A stretch of 64,000 nucleotides of DNA from Saccharopolyspora soli (GCF_022678645.1 NZ_JALBWV010000002.1:62001-126000); one strand, 5' to 3'. Positions 9,401 to 17,828 are shown, counted from the first letter of the stretch. Made by a program: numbers and translations. Notes: generated by a model from the sequence alone, not told the origin.

Positions 9401-10369
9401 GTCCGCGGCCGGTGCGGTCTGCTTGGTGGCCACCACCAGCAACGGCGTGTCCGGATGCTGCCGAAGTTCCTCCGCAAGCAGATCGAGCAGGTCCGTGCCC
9501 TGCGGGGACCTGCGGTGTGCCCGGCTGACCGCCCACAGCTCGGCCTCGTCCGGGGACAGCAGGTCGGCGTTGTCCAGCAGCATCAAGCAGTTGACCTTGC
9601 GGATCCGCCGCCACCGGTACTCCGCGCGCAGATCGGCCAGCAGGGCCGCGACCATGAAGGCGTTGAGCTGGTCGCGCACGGCGTCGTTGGCCGGTTCGTC
9701 GTTGATGCGGCCGTGGATGTGCGCACCGACGTTGTCGACGTGCACGCCCTTGGCCAAGCCTCGGAGGTATTCGTGCGCTTTCCGCTCGTACCAACGAAAA
9801 GCCGACGCGTACTTCGGCCCGGCCAGCAGCCAGCGCAGCGGTTGCGGCGCCACCACCGCCTTGCCGATCATCCACCGGGTCATCGGCCGCAGCAGCCTGC
9901 CGAGGAACCCGGCCAAGCCACCGCTGACCTCGCCGCCCTGACCGACCACCTGGGTGATCGTGTTCACCGTCAGCTGCTCGGCCAACCTCCTGCGGATCAC
10001 CATGTGCGGATTCGGTGCCTCCACGGTCTCGGCCGCGCACCCGCGAATGATCCGGGCGGCTTCGTACCGCGGGAGCCGCAGCTGGCCGAACTGCTTCTGG
10101 GAATCCCGGCAGAGCCGGATGAAAACCGCGTCCAGGACATCCTGCGCCGTCTTGGCGCTGTTCTGGCTCAGGCTCACCATGGCCAGCGGCGTGTTGGCGT
10201 TGTACCTGCGTTCCAGATGCGTGAGCAGGGCAGTTTTCCCACTGCCACCGGGCCCGTAAGCGACGACGACGGGCAACTGCCGCCGGGAGTCGCGTTCCAC
10301 CAGGTGCTCGACGAGTTCGACGATGCCGTCGCGGCCGACCAGCCCGACGTTCTGGTCCAGCTCTGCCAT
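6494..10369 (-). CDS. P-loop NTPase - membrane helix - periplasmic-binding-protein-like fusion
   Basis: 1291 residues. The N-terminal half is a STAND/AAA-like NTPase: Walker A GPGGSGKT at 39-46, Walker B LMLLDNAD at 262-269, then an arginine-rich helical region to about residue 740. One hydrophobic helix follows at about 758-778 (GAALALTLVGYGLVYGV). The C-terminal ~440 residues, which should lie outside the cell, resemble the leucine/branched-chain-amino-acid-binding fold (GVNELRGAYLAQREWN, then VIGVTGLSQTRDSTVLAVQ). The layout suggests an extracellular ligand sensor controlling a cytoplasmic NTPase. No other transporter subunit is adjacent. Its convergent neighbour is the sugar operon and it stands as a single gene. 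Confidence 0.8.
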   Translation of the reverse strand: MAELDQNVGLVGRDGIVELVEHLVERDSRRQLPVVVAYGPGGSGKTALLTHLERRYNANTPLAMVSLSQNSAKTAQDVLDAVFIRLCRDSQKQFGQLRLPRYEAARIIRGCAAETVEAPNPHMVIRRRLAEQLTVNTITQVVGQGGEVSGGLAGFLGRLLRPMTRWMIGKAVVAPQPLRWLLAGPKYASAFRWYERKAHEYLRGLAKGVHVDNVGAHIHGRINDEPANDAVRDQLNAFMVAALLADLRAEYRWRRIRKVNCLMLLDNADLLSPDEAELWAVSRAHRRSPQGTDLLDLLAEELRQHPDTPLLVVATKQTAPAADGFAHDAHGTPGGTEADPKLEARRRYLRWARNQTPHTRSATPRPAAYLPVRLEPLTLDQTRQLLDELSELDEETVREEARVREIHEATHGHPQAVQLISRKLSLSSERAWTIPAVRAIFDELARPEESNADRGETVREYLLMRFLQRFRTEPLPPDALESAENDSDSAAVKAVRRETNDLLSKLAAPMWLDEATIELLADDRDADSLRRIKDYLPILSFVDTGEDGNWYLHPLLRDLLVNELLANEAELDFSYDVVHRELALHFANDPWKAGSLLAMQYHLLALGEVEEVAKHFAGRARRAQAGDDWHADLEQIATAPNVRPGGAGAIREWLTSRNLLWDAPRSQPFEQMINALQTMLSCTSRERWDERTLLELDDAFNSAAQLQNTDVVELRSKYRGIGSGSRSIAVPQLRAVLRADGNFPYPRVLLPRHTLRRVVGAALALTLVGYGLVYGVHVTQHCDRGGIGSADSVRWLWDDTTTLQNQDGQCIGIATGVGPFTAPPIADPAEVEIDALSRLIAEENAKVEGAKATEHKPYATVVVGTILSSKEEPPRHGLAVGVNELRGAYLAQREWNGFALGAGSRPFYVRLVLANFGGELAEAHNVAPKIRELARQDPTVIGVTGLSQTRDSTVLAVQRLGPGEEDGQQSAVPMVSSEASGNVLSGMPYFFRVAVPSSHQARAGTDFLARRDDIAQRKPFVLVDNNDRYSKELTGDYADALGETLGGLGPPIRLTYEPNSADLLSRMANNMRQMCDQSRQEGRKPLLIYTGRANETYTMLDALSRDGSCAGETLVLGSDDMSQLDTTDQSYLSTLQGFGDDQLMFTSYSTSEEGWNHINADVDSKRSAQRFFEAYRKVAPQDAKPDGTPFGTPANGHVMAGYDALSLLLEAAVDAGRPEQPVPSRAALFAALRAITGENAYYGASGKIDFGPVPQDPQAGADPREKLITVNRIADIQHDPQILFVDAIRTR

Positions 10370-10534
10370 GTTCGCGATCCCCCACCGCTCGGCTCCGGGT
10401 GGCGAACAAGCCTACTGGACCCAACCACTCCAAATGACCCAAACGAATTTTCTGTGCAGAACCCGCCCCACAACCCAAGACTCCCCGCAAACCAAAAAGA
10501 CCACAATGGACAGTCATCGGAACAACAAAGACTG

Positions 10535-10799
10535 GCGAAGCCTCCACCGCAACGAGGGGGCTGTAGAGGGAGCAGAACTGAAGAGGCGAACCAATGCGAA
10601 AAGCCCCGCGTGAGCAGGGTGTTGATCGCGTTCAGGCCGGAACGGCAAAGGCTGGTCCGGAACCCAGGCCGGGAACGGTGGGCCACGCAAGGAGCCCGCG
10701 AAAGTCTCCACCGCACCGTGGGGGGTTTGGGGGGTTCGACCCCCCAAGACAATCACGAGATGTGAGATATGCGAAACGCCCCGCGTAAGCAGGGCGTCC
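10535..10799. repeat. Two diverged copies of a ~90-100 base module next to tRNA-Lys
   Basis: The segments at about 10535-10623 and 10698-10799 share the order: GCGAAG, CTCCACCGCA, a G-run, then ATGCGAAA and a hairpin of the GCCCCGCGT(G/A)AGCAGGG type. The right copy also has a perfect GGGGGG/CCCCCC stem at 10729-10745 with loop TTCGA. They look like a duplicated tRNA-terminator region. No coding frame here is credible. Confidence 0.65.
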
Positions 10800-10800
10800 C
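10775..10800 (-). terminator. Terminator hairpin downstream of tRNA-Lys
   Basis: Read on the minus strand, ACGCCCTGC and GCGGGGCGT pair across a TTAC loop, with one mismatch, and TTTC follows. The hairpin lies just 3-prime of the tRNA-Lys gene. A related weaker hairpin recurs near 10600-10623. Confidence 0.6.
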
Positions 10801-10810
10801 AAACATCGAG

Positions 10811-10883
<73 letters not shown>

Positions 10884-11176
10884 TGGCATGTTCGCCGCTT
10901 TGATCAGTACGTTTGCCGTACCGGTCTCGTTGGCGACGTGGAAAACATTAGCACGCCTTGCGCGGGGGTCTTGAACAGGGGGTCGCCTTTCGCTGGGCGT
11001 CGAGGTTGCTCGTCCAGGGCGAGCAACCTCTGGGTGGGGTGTTGCGTCCCAGGAGAGGGTGATCCGCCAGCTCGGATCACTGCATGTGAACAGCCGGTGC
11101 CTTCACTCACTGTTGGGGCATTGCTGCACACTGTTCCCAGGCGTAGCGGCGCATTAGAGCGGACGGACTGTTGCCC

Positions 11177-12376
11177 ATGAGGGAGTGGAGTAATCCGGTC
11201 GGGATTCCCGTGCGGGTTTCACGACTGTTGACGATGTTGATCTTCGGTTTGGTGGCGTTGTTCGCCGCCGGCTGCACCGCCAGCGGCTCGGGGGAGCCTT
11301 CGGCGGCCGATGAGGTGCCGCCCGCGCCGACCCTGGAGCTGGCGCCGCAGAACGGGACCAAGGACGTCTCACCGGTCGGGCCGATCACCGCGACAGCGGT
11401 CAACGGCCGGATCGTCAACGCGGTGCTGAGCAATGCGGAAGGCGCGCAGCTCCGCGGCGAGATCGCACCGGATGGGGCCAGCTGGACAGCCACCGAGAAG
11501 CTCGGTTACGGCAAGACCTACACGCTGGCGGTCACCGCCCAGGGAGCGAGCGGCCCCGCGATCACCCAGCAGTCCACCTTCAGCACCGTTTCGCCTGGTG
11601 AGCAGGCCTACGTGTCGATGAACCCGCTGGACGGGCAGACCGTTGGCATCGGCCAGCCCCTGGCGTTCTACTTCAGCGACAACGCCCCGGCACCGGACAA
11701 GAAGCGGGCCGAGGACGCGATCAAGATCCAGACCGAACCGGCCGTGGAGGGCGCGTTCTACTGGTTCAACAGCCGTGAAGTGCACTGGCGGCCGAAGGAG
11801 TACTGGCAGCCGGGCACCAAGGTGTCGATCAACATCGACGTGTACGGCAGGGATCTCGGCAACGGGACCTGGGGCCAGGAGGACCGCGCGGCCACCATCA
11901 CCATCGGCGACGCGGTCGTCCTGAAGGCCGACGGGGCCAGCCACCAGATGACCATCGAGCGCAACGGCCAGCTGCTGCGGACCATGCCGGTCTCGCTGGG
12001 CAGCCCGCAGTTCCCGTCCAACAACGGCGTGCACGTGGTCACCGAGCACCACGCCAAGAAGCTGATGGACTCCTCCACGTACGGTCTGCCCGTCGAGGCG
12101 GGCGGCTACCGCACCGAGGTGGAGTGGGCGGTCCGGATCTCCAACGGGGGCGAGTTCCTGCACGCCGCGCCCTGGTCGGTGGGTGACCAGGGGCGGCGCA
12201 ACGTCAGCCACGGCTGCATCAACATGAGCACCGCCGACGCCAAGTGGATCTTCGATCTGCTGAAGAAGGGCGATGTAGTGGAAATCACCAATTCCGGCGG
12301 GCCGAACCTGCGTTCCTGGGACGGTTTCGGCGACTGGCAGGTCCCGTGGGACCAATGGCTGCAAGGCAACAGATAA
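11177..12376 (+). CDS. L,D-transpeptidase lipoprotein (Ig-like and YkuD domains)
   Basis: 399 residues. The N-terminal hydrophobic segment ends in a lipobox (LFAAGC), so the enzyme is anchored outside the membrane. Two Ig-like domains span about residues 45-250. The YkuD catalytic domain follows and ends in RRNVSHGCINMS, whose His and Cys (near residue 347) form the active site. It should make 3-3 meso-diaminopimelate crosslinks in peptidoglycan, as in mycobacterial LdtMt2-type proteins. The ATG at 11177 is chosen; a TTG at 11171 and an internal ATG at 11234 would also keep the signal sequence. It is monocistronic and followed by a copy of the dispersed repeat. Confidence 0.92.
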   Translation: MREWSNPVGIPVRVSRLLTMLIFGLVALFAAGCTASGSGEPSAADEVPPAPTLELAPQNGTKDVSPVGPITATAVNGRIVNAVLSNAEGAQLRGEIAPDGASWTATEKLGYGKTYTLAVTAQGASGPAITQQSTFSTVSPGEQAYVSMNPLDGQTVGIGQPLAFYFSDNAPAPDKKRAEDAIKIQTEPAVEGAFYWFNSREVHWRPKEYWQPGTKVSINIDVYGRDLGNGTWGQEDRAATITIGDAVVLKADGASHQMTIERNGQLLRTMPVSLGSPQFPSNNGVHVVTEHHAKKLMDSSTYGLPVEAGGYRTEVEWAVRISNGGEFLHAAPWSVGDQGRRNVSHGCINMSTADAKWIFDLLKKGDVVEITNSGGPNLRSWDGFGDWQVPWDQWLQGNR

Positions 12377-12390
12377 CCGAATTACAAGAC

Positions 12391-12600
12391 GCTTCCCGGA
12401 CTCGTTTTGCTTTGCGGTGCGGGTGGCGGAACCTCAGACGCCGTCTCGGTCCGGGATCCCCGACATCATGTATGCCATACACCACGTCGAGGTAGGTCCT
12501 CCCAGAGAACGCCAGTGGGCACAGCCTGAGAACCCGCGGCGGTGCAAGTGCCGTAGGTGGGCCAAGCGGCTTCGCCGCTTCAAAGGCAAAAGCAAAAAGC
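12391..12600 (+). repeat. Dispersed 3-prime-end repeat, copy 1
   Basis: It starts about 15 bases after the L,D-transpeptidase stop and lies in the same direction. Shared blocks are CGGTGCGGG, GCGGAACCTCAGACGCC, GGGATCCCCGAC, GAGAACCCGCGGCGGTGC and the terminal hairpin AAGCGGC-TTC-GCCGCTT. The other copies lie at 32.4, 43.4 and 45.1 kb. Confidence 0.9.
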
Positions 12601-12622
12601 AAGACGAGGACAGACGCCAAAG

Positions 12623-12653
12623 GGCCCCCGTTCCGCTGGAACGGGGGCCTTTT
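12623..12653. terminator. Strong intrinsic terminator between ldt and tRNA-His
   Basis: Perfect 12-base stem (GGCCCCCGTTCC / GGAACGGGGGCC) with a GCT loop, followed by four T on the plus strand. It can end plus-strand transcription from the transpeptidase side. The stem may also work for the convergent tRNA-His transcript, although the minus-strand tail is only CTTT. Confidence 0.85.
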
Positions 12654-12655
12654 CG

Positions 12656-12731
12656 TGGGGTGAGTGACGGGATTCGAACCCGCGACACCTGGGACCACAA
12701 CCCAGTGCTCTACCGACTGAGCTACACCCAC
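12656..12731 (-). tRNA. tRNA-His (anticodon GTG)
   Basis: 76 bases including an encoded CCA. The acceptor stem GTGGGTG pairs with CACTCAC and the anticodon loop is TTGTGGT. The base before the stem is G and the discriminator is C, giving the G-1:C73 pair that is diagnostic for tRNA-His. It lies downstream of orn on the same strand. Confidence 0.97.
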
Positions 12732-12822
12732 CACGGCTGCTCGCGTCCGCAAGCAACGTTCATATCCTAGCGTGCGCTGCCACCCGGTTTCCGACCGGCT
12801 CGGGTTATCCTGTGCGCGCTGG

Positions 12823-13482
12823 TCAGCGGCCGGATTCCGGGTGCTGTTCGGACTGTTCGCGGGCTTGGTCGGCACCGCCGCCATCGCCGTCGAGCAGCTC
12901 GGCGGCCACCGTCTGTGCCTGCTCGCTGGTCGGCCCCGGCTGCGGGACGAACGCGGTCCGCCGGTAGTAGGCGAGCTCGCGGATGGACTCCCGGATGTCG
13001 GCCAGGGCGCGGTGCGCGAGCCCCTTCTCCGGCTGGGCGTAGTAGATGCGCGGGTACCAGCGGCGGCAGAGCTCCTTGATGGAGGACACGTCGACCATCC
13101 GGTAGTGCAGGTGGGCGTCCAGCCGCGGCATGTCGCGGGCGATGAAGCCGCGGTCGGTGGCGATCGAGTTGCCAGCCAGCGGTGCGGACCGGCCATCGGG
13201 CACGTGCTCGCGGACGTAGTCCAACACCCGCTGTTCGGCCTCCGCGAGCGTCACGGTGGAGCGGCGCACTTCTTCGGTGAGCCCGGAGCGGTCGTGCATC
13301 TCGCGCACCACGTCCGGCATCGCGGCGAGCGTCTCGTCGTCGGCGTGGATGACGATGTCCACGCCTTCGCCGAGGATGTTCAGGTCGGCATCGGTGACCA
13401 GGGCGGCGATCTCGATCAATGCGTCCTTGCCGAGATCGAGACCGGTCATTTCGCAGTCGATCCACACTAGACGGTCGTTCAC
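12823..13482 (-). CDS. orn: Oligoribonuclease (3-prime to 5-prime exoribonuclease)
   Basis: 219 residues of the DEDDh exonuclease family. It degrades 2-5 base RNA fragments, and pGpG from cyclic-di-GMP breakdown, to mononucleotides in the cytoplasm. The N-terminus [11 protein letters not shown] gives the first two acidic metal ligands. [17 protein letters not shown] carries the next Asp, and [18 protein letters not shown] holds the catalytic His and last Asp. The C-terminal ~30 residues are a low-complexity acidic tail beyond the usual ~180. tRNA-His follows downstream, a common actinobacterial arrangement. Confidence 0.96.
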   Translation of the reverse strand: MNDRLVWIDCEMTGLDLGKDALIEIAALVTDADLNILGEGVDIVIHADDETLAAMPDVVREMHDRSGLTEEVRRSTVTLAEAEQRVLDYVREHVPDGRSAPLAGNSIATDRGFIARDMPRLDAHLHYRMVDVSSIKELCRRWYPRIYYAQPEKGLAHRALADIRESIRELAYYRRTAFVPQPGPTSEQAQTVAAELLDGDGGGADQAREQSEQHPESGR

Positions 13483-13530
13483 CCGAGGCAGCCTAACCCG
13501 CTGCGGAGCGTGTTCGCGAAGCCATGCCGG

Positions 13531-15168
13531 TCAGCGGTCCAGGCGGTCGAGCAGCTCGCGCGGGACGACCTTGCCGGTGGCGTTGCGCGGCAGCTCGTCG
13601 AGGAACACCACATTTCGCGGCACGGCGAATTTCGACAGCCGGTCGTGGACCCGCTCGCGCAGCTGCTCGGCGTCCAGTTCAGCGCCCGCGCGCAGCACCA
13701 CGAACGCCGCGAGCCGCTGCCCGAAATCCGCGTCGTCGACGCCGATGACCGCCGCCTCGGCCACCTCCGGCAGGCGGGCGATGACGTCCTCGGTCTCGTT
13801 GGGGTAAACGTTCTCGCCGCCGGAGACGATCATGTCGTCCTCCCGGCCGACGACGAACAGCCGCCCGGCGGCATCGGTGCGCCCGAGGTCGCCGGTGGAC
13901 ATCAGGCCGTCGCGGGTCTCCCGGCTGCTGCCGTTGGTGTAACCCTCGAAGAGCATGCTGTTGCCCGCGAAGATCCGCCCGGTCGCACCGCGCCGCACCG
14001 GAGTGCCGTTCTCGTCGAGGATGCGCACGGTGGTGCCGTGCGGCGGGCGGCCCGCAGTGCTCGGCGCGACCCGCAGATCGTGCGGCGTGGCGATGCTCAC
14101 CCACGACACCTCGGTGGAGCCGTAGAGGTTGTACAGCACCGGTCCGAAGGCGCGTTGGAACCGAGTGGCCAGGTCGGCTGGCAGCGCTGAGCCGCTGACG
14201 GCCACGATGCGCAGCGTGCTGTGGTCGTACCCGGCTCGGGTCTGCGCAGGGAGCTCAAGGATGCGCTGGAGCATCACCGGCACCGCGAACATCGACGTAC
14301 ACCGGTGCCGCCGCACCGCGGCCAGCGCCTGTTCGGGGTCGAACTTGCGGCGCAGCACCAACGTCGCGCCGAGAACGGTGCCGAGCTGGAAGGCGGCGAG
14401 CCCCCAGGTGTGGAACAGCGGCGCGCTGACCAGCATCCGCTCCCCGCTGCGCAGCGGCACGCGGGAGAGGATCGTCGCCGCTGGCGCCAGGCCCGGCGGT
14501 TCGGGTCGCCGGGCGCCCTTCGGGGTTCCGGTGGTCCCCGAGGTCAACACGATCATCCGGGAGTGCCGGGTCGGCCGGGGCAGCTGCCTGGCCGGTGCGG
14601 TCGCGATCAGGTGTTCCAGCGTGGTGTGCCGGGTTGGGCCCTCGGTCCACGCCAGCACGACGTCGAGGTCTTCGGGCAGGTTCGCCAGGTGGTCGCGGAA
14701 TTCGGCGTCCACGACCAGCAGGCCGACCCGCTGTTCGGCGAGCACGTCGGTGAGCTGCTTGGTGCTCAGACCGGTGTTGAGCAGCACCACGTCGAGGCCG
14801 AGCTTGGCGGCGGCGACGATCGTTTCCACCGGCCCGTGGTGGTTGCGGCACAGCACCGCGATCCGGGTGCCGCGTGGGATGCGGCTGCGCAGGCCGTTGG
14901 CGAGCCGGGTGGTGCGCTGCGAGAGCTCGGCGTAGCTGAGCGCGCCGCGCTCGTCGATCACGGCGGGACGGTCGGCGTGGCGCACCGCGCCAACCGCGAA
15001 GCCAAGCGGCGGGGTGATGCCCCAGCGGCGCCAGGCGAGGACGATGCGCAGCAGCTTGTCCGGCCGGACCGGGCCGATTACTCCCTGCTTGACCAGCACG
15101 AACGTCGTGTGCAGCGACGGCGTCACGCGCCGCAGCAGGGCCATCGACCGTTGCCTCAACGTGCTCAC
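13531..15168 (-). CDS. Acyl-CoA synthetase (FadD-type AMP-forming ligase)
   Basis: 545-residue ANL-superfamily ligase that activates a carboxylic acid, probably a fatty acid, as the acyl-AMP and then the CoA thioester. Seen are the ATP loop LTSGTTGTPKGA, YNLYGSTEVSW, the hinge Asp in STGDLGRTD, GGENVYPNETEDV and the catalytic lysine in RNATGKVVPREL. The start is a GTG at 15168 with GAGAGG just upstream. The N-terminal ~60 residues (HTTFVLVKQGVIGPVRPDKL) resemble mycobacterial FadD12-like proteins. It stands alone in its orientation next to a small conserved gene. Chain-length preference cannot be read from the sequence. Confidence 0.9.
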   Translation of the reverse strand: MSTLRQRSMALLRRVTPSLHTTFVLVKQGVIGPVRPDKLLRIVLAWRRWGITPPLGFAVGAVRHADRPAVIDERGALSYAELSQRTTRLANGLRSRIPRGTRIAVLCRNHHGPVETIVAAAKLGLDVVLLNTGLSTKQLTDVLAEQRVGLLVVDAEFRDHLANLPEDLDVVLAWTEGPTRHTTLEHLIATAPARQLPRPTRHSRMIVLTSGTTGTPKGARRPEPPGLAPAATILSRVPLRSGERMLVSAPLFHTWGLAAFQLGTVLGATLVLRRKFDPEQALAAVRRHRCTSMFAVPVMLQRILELPAQTRAGYDHSTLRIVAVSGSALPADLATRFQRAFGPVLYNLYGSTEVSWVSIATPHDLRVAPSTAGRPPHGTTVRILDENGTPVRRGATGRIFAGNSMLFEGYTNGSSRETRDGLMSTGDLGRTDAAGRLFVVGREDDMIVSGGENVYPNETEDVIARLPEVAEAAVIGVDDADFGQRLAAFVVLRAGAELDAEQLRERVHDRLSKFAVPRNVVFLDELPRNATGKVVPRELLDRLDR

Positions 15169-15282
15169 GCGTTCACCTCTCGGTCCAGGCCACCGCGAGT
15201 AGATGATGCCGTGACCGGGCGGCCGAGGGGAAGTCGAAGGCCGCGTGTGGGAGCGGGTCTCAGCCCGCTCCCGAACTCCGGT

Positions 15283-15480
15283 TCATTCGAGTGCGGCGGC
15301 CAGCACGACGGCGTCGCGCAGGGCCGCGCGCAGCCTGCCGACCTCCAACGGGGACAGCACTGCGGTTTCGCCCGGCGGCGCGACGACCACGACATGGCCT
15401 TGGTTGACGAAGACGGACATATCTCGACGCCTGCCAGCGACATCGCGGCAGCTCACGTGCCACTGCTTGGTGGGCTCCAC
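15283..15480 (-). CDS. Small conserved protein, unknown function
   Basis: About 65 residues from a GTG at 15480, nine bases after GGGAGG; a shorter 45-residue version could start at the ATG at 15420. The sequence alternates hydrophobic strands (MSVFVNQGHVVVVAPPGE) with a final helix (VGRLRAALRDAVVLAAALE). No membrane helix or signal is visible. From memory, similar short proteins occur in Pseudonocardiaceae, but I do not know a function. The codon bias of this frame fits a real gene better than the overlapping frames. Confidence 0.6.
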   Translation of the reverse strand: MEPTKQWHVSCRDVAGRRRDMSVFVNQGHVVVVAPPGETAVLSPLEVGRLRAALRDAVVLAAALE

Positions 15481-15658
15481 GGTCCCCAGCCTCCCTGGTG
15501 CAAGCAATCCGCGCGTTTCGCCTCCCACGCGCAGTGTTGATCGAGGGACGGGCGGAGCGGAAGGCTGTGACGATGGTTCACCGGATCGGTCGCCGGAAAT
15601 GGTCTAGATCACACCGGAAACGCACCGTGCCGCGCGCAGAAATGGCGCAGACAGGAAC

Positions 15659-16396
15659 TCAGACCGGGCGGATGAGCAGGCCCGCTGGTTCGGCCGTGAA
15701 GGTGACGGCGCCTTCGAAGTCGGCGATCGGCAACTCGTCGCGCACCAGCCGGTGCGGCGCGTCGAAGGCCGCCACGCGGAGCTGGCCGGTGGTCAGCGTC
15801 TGCTCCGCGAAGTGCACGCCGCCGACCTGGATCAGCAGGTCTCCGCTGCGCACCTCGACGGTCAACCAGCCGCCGGGAACCTCCAACTGCTCGCCGTCGT
15901 AGCTCAGCGTCAGCCGACTGGCGGCGGGGTCCTCGGAGCGGATGGCGACGTGCGAGATGGCGACGTCGCGCTGGCCCGAGTCCCCGGCCAGTGCGATCAC
16001 GTCCCGTTTTACGTCCTCGGCCGGGCCGTCGCCGGGTTTCGGCGTGAGCACCGGCGCGCCCAGTTCAGCGGCGACCCGGTAGGGCTGCCACGAACCGGCA
16101 CCGACCAGGTTGACCACGGCGGTGATCTCGGTGTCGGCCAGCAACCGGTCGCTGCCCGGCGCGGGCGTCACCTCGATCGCCGCGACGCCCCGTTGGCCCA
16201 GCAGCTCGCGCAGCGCTTTGGCGCGCTGCCTGCTGTTGCGGTCGAATCCGCGGGTGATCGCCACGGTCCCGGATCCGGCGACCGCGACGGCGGCTTCGGT
16301 CAGGCTCGCCAGCGGGGCCCAGATCCGGGCCGGATCCTCGGGCCGCGAAGGCCGACGGGAGCGCGCGAAGCTCGGGACATCGGTAGTGGTTTTCAT
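15659..16396 (-). CDS. Conserved actinobacterial protein, unknown function
   Basis: 245 residues with no signal peptide or membrane helix. The ATG at 16396 has GGGAGG seven bases upstream. The N-terminal half is alpha/beta (VAVAGSGTVAITRGFDRNSRQRAKALRELLGQRGV) and the C-terminal half is rich in beta strands (SRLTLSYDGEQLEVPGGW, then GAVTFTAEPAGLLIRPV). I do not recognise catalytic motifs. The fold order is loosely like diacylglycerol/NAD-kinase proteins, but the GGDGT-type nucleotide loop is missing, so no function is assigned. Confidence 0.75.
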   Translation of the reverse strand: MKTTTDVPSFARSRRPSRPEDPARIWAPLASLTEAAVAVAGSGTVAITRGFDRNSRQRAKALRELLGQRGVAAIEVTPAPGSDRLLADTEITAVVNLVGAGSWQPYRVAAELGAPVLTPKPGDGPAEDVKRDVIALAGDSGQRDVAISHVAIRSEDPAASRLTLSYDGEQLEVPGGWLTVEVRSGDLLIQVGGVHFAEQTLTTGQLRVAAFDAPHRLVRDELPIADFEGAVTFTAEPAGLLIRPV

Positions 16397-16608
16397 CGCC
16401 TCCCAGCTTAGTGCGCGCGATCGGCCCGCCTCAGCCGCTGGTGTGCGGCTTCACGGTGTGAATTCGATCGCTGTGCCGGTCCAGACCAGGGCTGCGTGCG
16501 CCGATCGGGGCATCCGGGGCGTTGCGCCATCGGGGTGGCTTCGCGGCCGAATGGTCTTGTCGCCAGCGGCACCTGGCGCAATGCTGGGGCGATCATCGAG
16601 GGGGCGGG

Positions 16609-16866
16609 ATGACCGAGTTGCATTTCCCGGAACTGGCCCGGCAGCCGACCGGCTGCGCTCCGGCGCGCGGGGTACTGGTCTGCTGGCTGGCCGCGGACGG
16701 CAGCCGGGTGCACGTCGGCGACCGGCTGGCCGAGGTCCGGGTGGCCGACGACCACTTCGGCCGGACGGTCGGCTGGGTTTCGGCGTTGGCCACCGGCACG
16801 CTGTGGCACCAGGTCCGGCCCGGCGAGGTGCTCACCGCGGGCGCCGTGGTGGGGCTGATCGATTGA
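16609..16866 (+). CDS. Small lipoyl/biotinyl-like domain protein
   Basis: 85 residues from an ATG at 16609 preceded by GGGGGCGGG. The layout of short beta strands and glycine turns (VLVCWLAADGSRVHVGDRLAEVRVADD, then VRPGEVLTAGAVVGLID) looks like a single hammerhead lipoyl/biotinyl domain. There is no EMKM or DKA motif with an obvious lysine to be modified, so it may be an unmodified relative. It sits just before the TPP riboswitch in the same direction. Function unknown. Confidence 0.65.
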   Translation: MTELHFPELARQPTGCAPARGVLVCWLAADGSRVHVGDRLAEVRVADDHFGRTVGWVSALATGTLWHQVRPGEVLTAGAVVGLID

Positions 16867-16911
16867 TGGGCATGGCCTGGGATCGCCTGCGGTTGTTAGG
16901 TTTGGTGAAAG

Positions 16912-16984
16912 TGACGCGGGGTGCCCGGCTGCCGGGCTGAGAACAGACCCGTTGAACCTGACCTAGCTCGTACTAGCGGAGGGA
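16912..16984 (+). promoter_or_regulatory. TPP riboswitch (THI box)
   Basis: The conserved aptamer segments are present in order: GCGGGGTGCCC, GGCTGAGA, ACCCGTTGAACCTGACC and TAGCGGAGGGA. The last segment overlaps the thiD ribosome site GGAGG at 16978-16983. Binding of thiamine diphosphate is therefore expected to block translation of thiD and the downstream tenA. Confidence 0.95.
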
Positions 16985-16988
16985 CGTC

Positions 16989-17786
16989 ATGGTTCCCAAT
17001 GTGCTGACCATCGCGGGCACCGATCCCAGCGGTGGTGCTGGTGTGCAAGCCGATCTGAAGACATTCTCCGCGCACGGCGCCTACGGCATGTCCGTGATCA
17101 CCGCGCTGGTGGCGCAGACCACCACCGGGGTGTCCGAGGTGCACGAGGTACCGCCGGAGTTCGTCACGGCCCAACTGGTCACGCTGCTCGACGACGTGCG
17201 GGTGGACGCGGTCAAGATCGGCATGCTGGCCAACGCCGAGGTGATCCGCGCGGTGATCGGGGTGCTCGACCGCTACGCGCCGCCGCACGTGGTGCTGGAC
17301 CCGGTCATGGTCGCCAAGAGCGGCGACCGGCTGCTGGCGCCGGAGGCGGTCGCGGTGCTGCGCGACGAGTTGCTGCCGCGGGTCGATCTGATCACCCCGA
17401 ACCTGCCGGAGGCCGCAGACCTGTTGGGCGAGCCGGAGATCACCGACCCGGACGGCATGCCCGCGCAGGCCGAACGGCTGGCCGGGCTGGGTGCGAAGCA
17501 GGTGCTGCTCAAAGGTGGCCACCTCGACGGCCAGTCCAGTGTGGACCTGCTCTATGGCGACGGGATCGCTGAGTTCCTGACCAGCGAGCGGGTGGCGACC
17601 ACCAACGACCACGGCACCGGCTGCACGCTGTCGGCGGCGATCGCCGCGCTGCGTCCGCAGCGCGCGGGCTGGTTGGAAGCCGTGCGCGAAGCCAAGGAGT
17701 ACTTGACCGAGGCGCTGCGCGCATCCGAACGGCTGGACGTCGGCCACGGCCACGGTCCCGTGCACCACTTCCACCAATGGTGGTGA
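16989..17786 (+). CDS. thiD: Hydroxymethylpyrimidine / phosphomethylpyrimidine kinase
   Basis: 265-residue ribokinase-fold kinase that phosphorylates HMP and then HMP-phosphate to HMP diphosphate for thiamine synthesis. [20 protein letters not shown] at residues 7-26 is the substrate-binding signature, DPVMVAKSG and LITPNLPEA are conserved, and [10 protein letters not shown] near residue 205 is the anion hole with the catalytic Asp. The ATG follows the TPP riboswitch directly. The C-terminal His-rich tail ([15 protein letters not shown]) is normal for many actinobacterial ThiD proteins. tenA follows after 42 bases. Confidence 0.96.
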   Translation: MVPNVLTIAGTDPSGGAGVQADLKTFSAHGAYGMSVITALVAQTTTGVSEVHEVPPEFVTAQLVTLLDDVRVDAVKIGMLANAEVIRAVIGVLDRYAPPHVVLDPVMVAKSGDRLLAPEAVAVLRDELLPRVDLITPNLPEAADLLGEPEITDPDGMPAQAERLAGLGAKQVLLKGGHLDGQSSVDLLYGDGIAEFLTSERVATTNDHGTGCTLSAAIAALRPQRAGWLEAVREAKEYLTEALRASERLDVGHGHGPVHHFHQWW

Positions 17787-17828
17787 GTGCGCCCGGATAT
17801 CGCTTCGACGAATCACCGAGAGGTTCCG

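Noticed and set aside
7598..10765. A 1055-codon open frame on the plus strand opposite the NTPase fusion gene
   Set aside because: It is antisense to a gene with clear Walker motifs and a binding-protein domain. Its composition (Arg/Gly/Gln/Val-rich, no domain motifs) is typical of a GC-bias shadow frame.
12399..12520. A possible small peptide (VAVRVAEPQTPSR-like) encoded by the dispersed repeat
   Set aside because: The peptide is partly kept in copies but reading frames, starts and downstream parts differ and no ribosome site is shared. Conservation follows the nucleotide blocks and hairpin instead.
14221..15540. A 439-codon plus-strand frame opposite the acyl-CoA ligase
   Set aside because: Antisense to a complete ANL enzyme with all motifs; no domain of its own.
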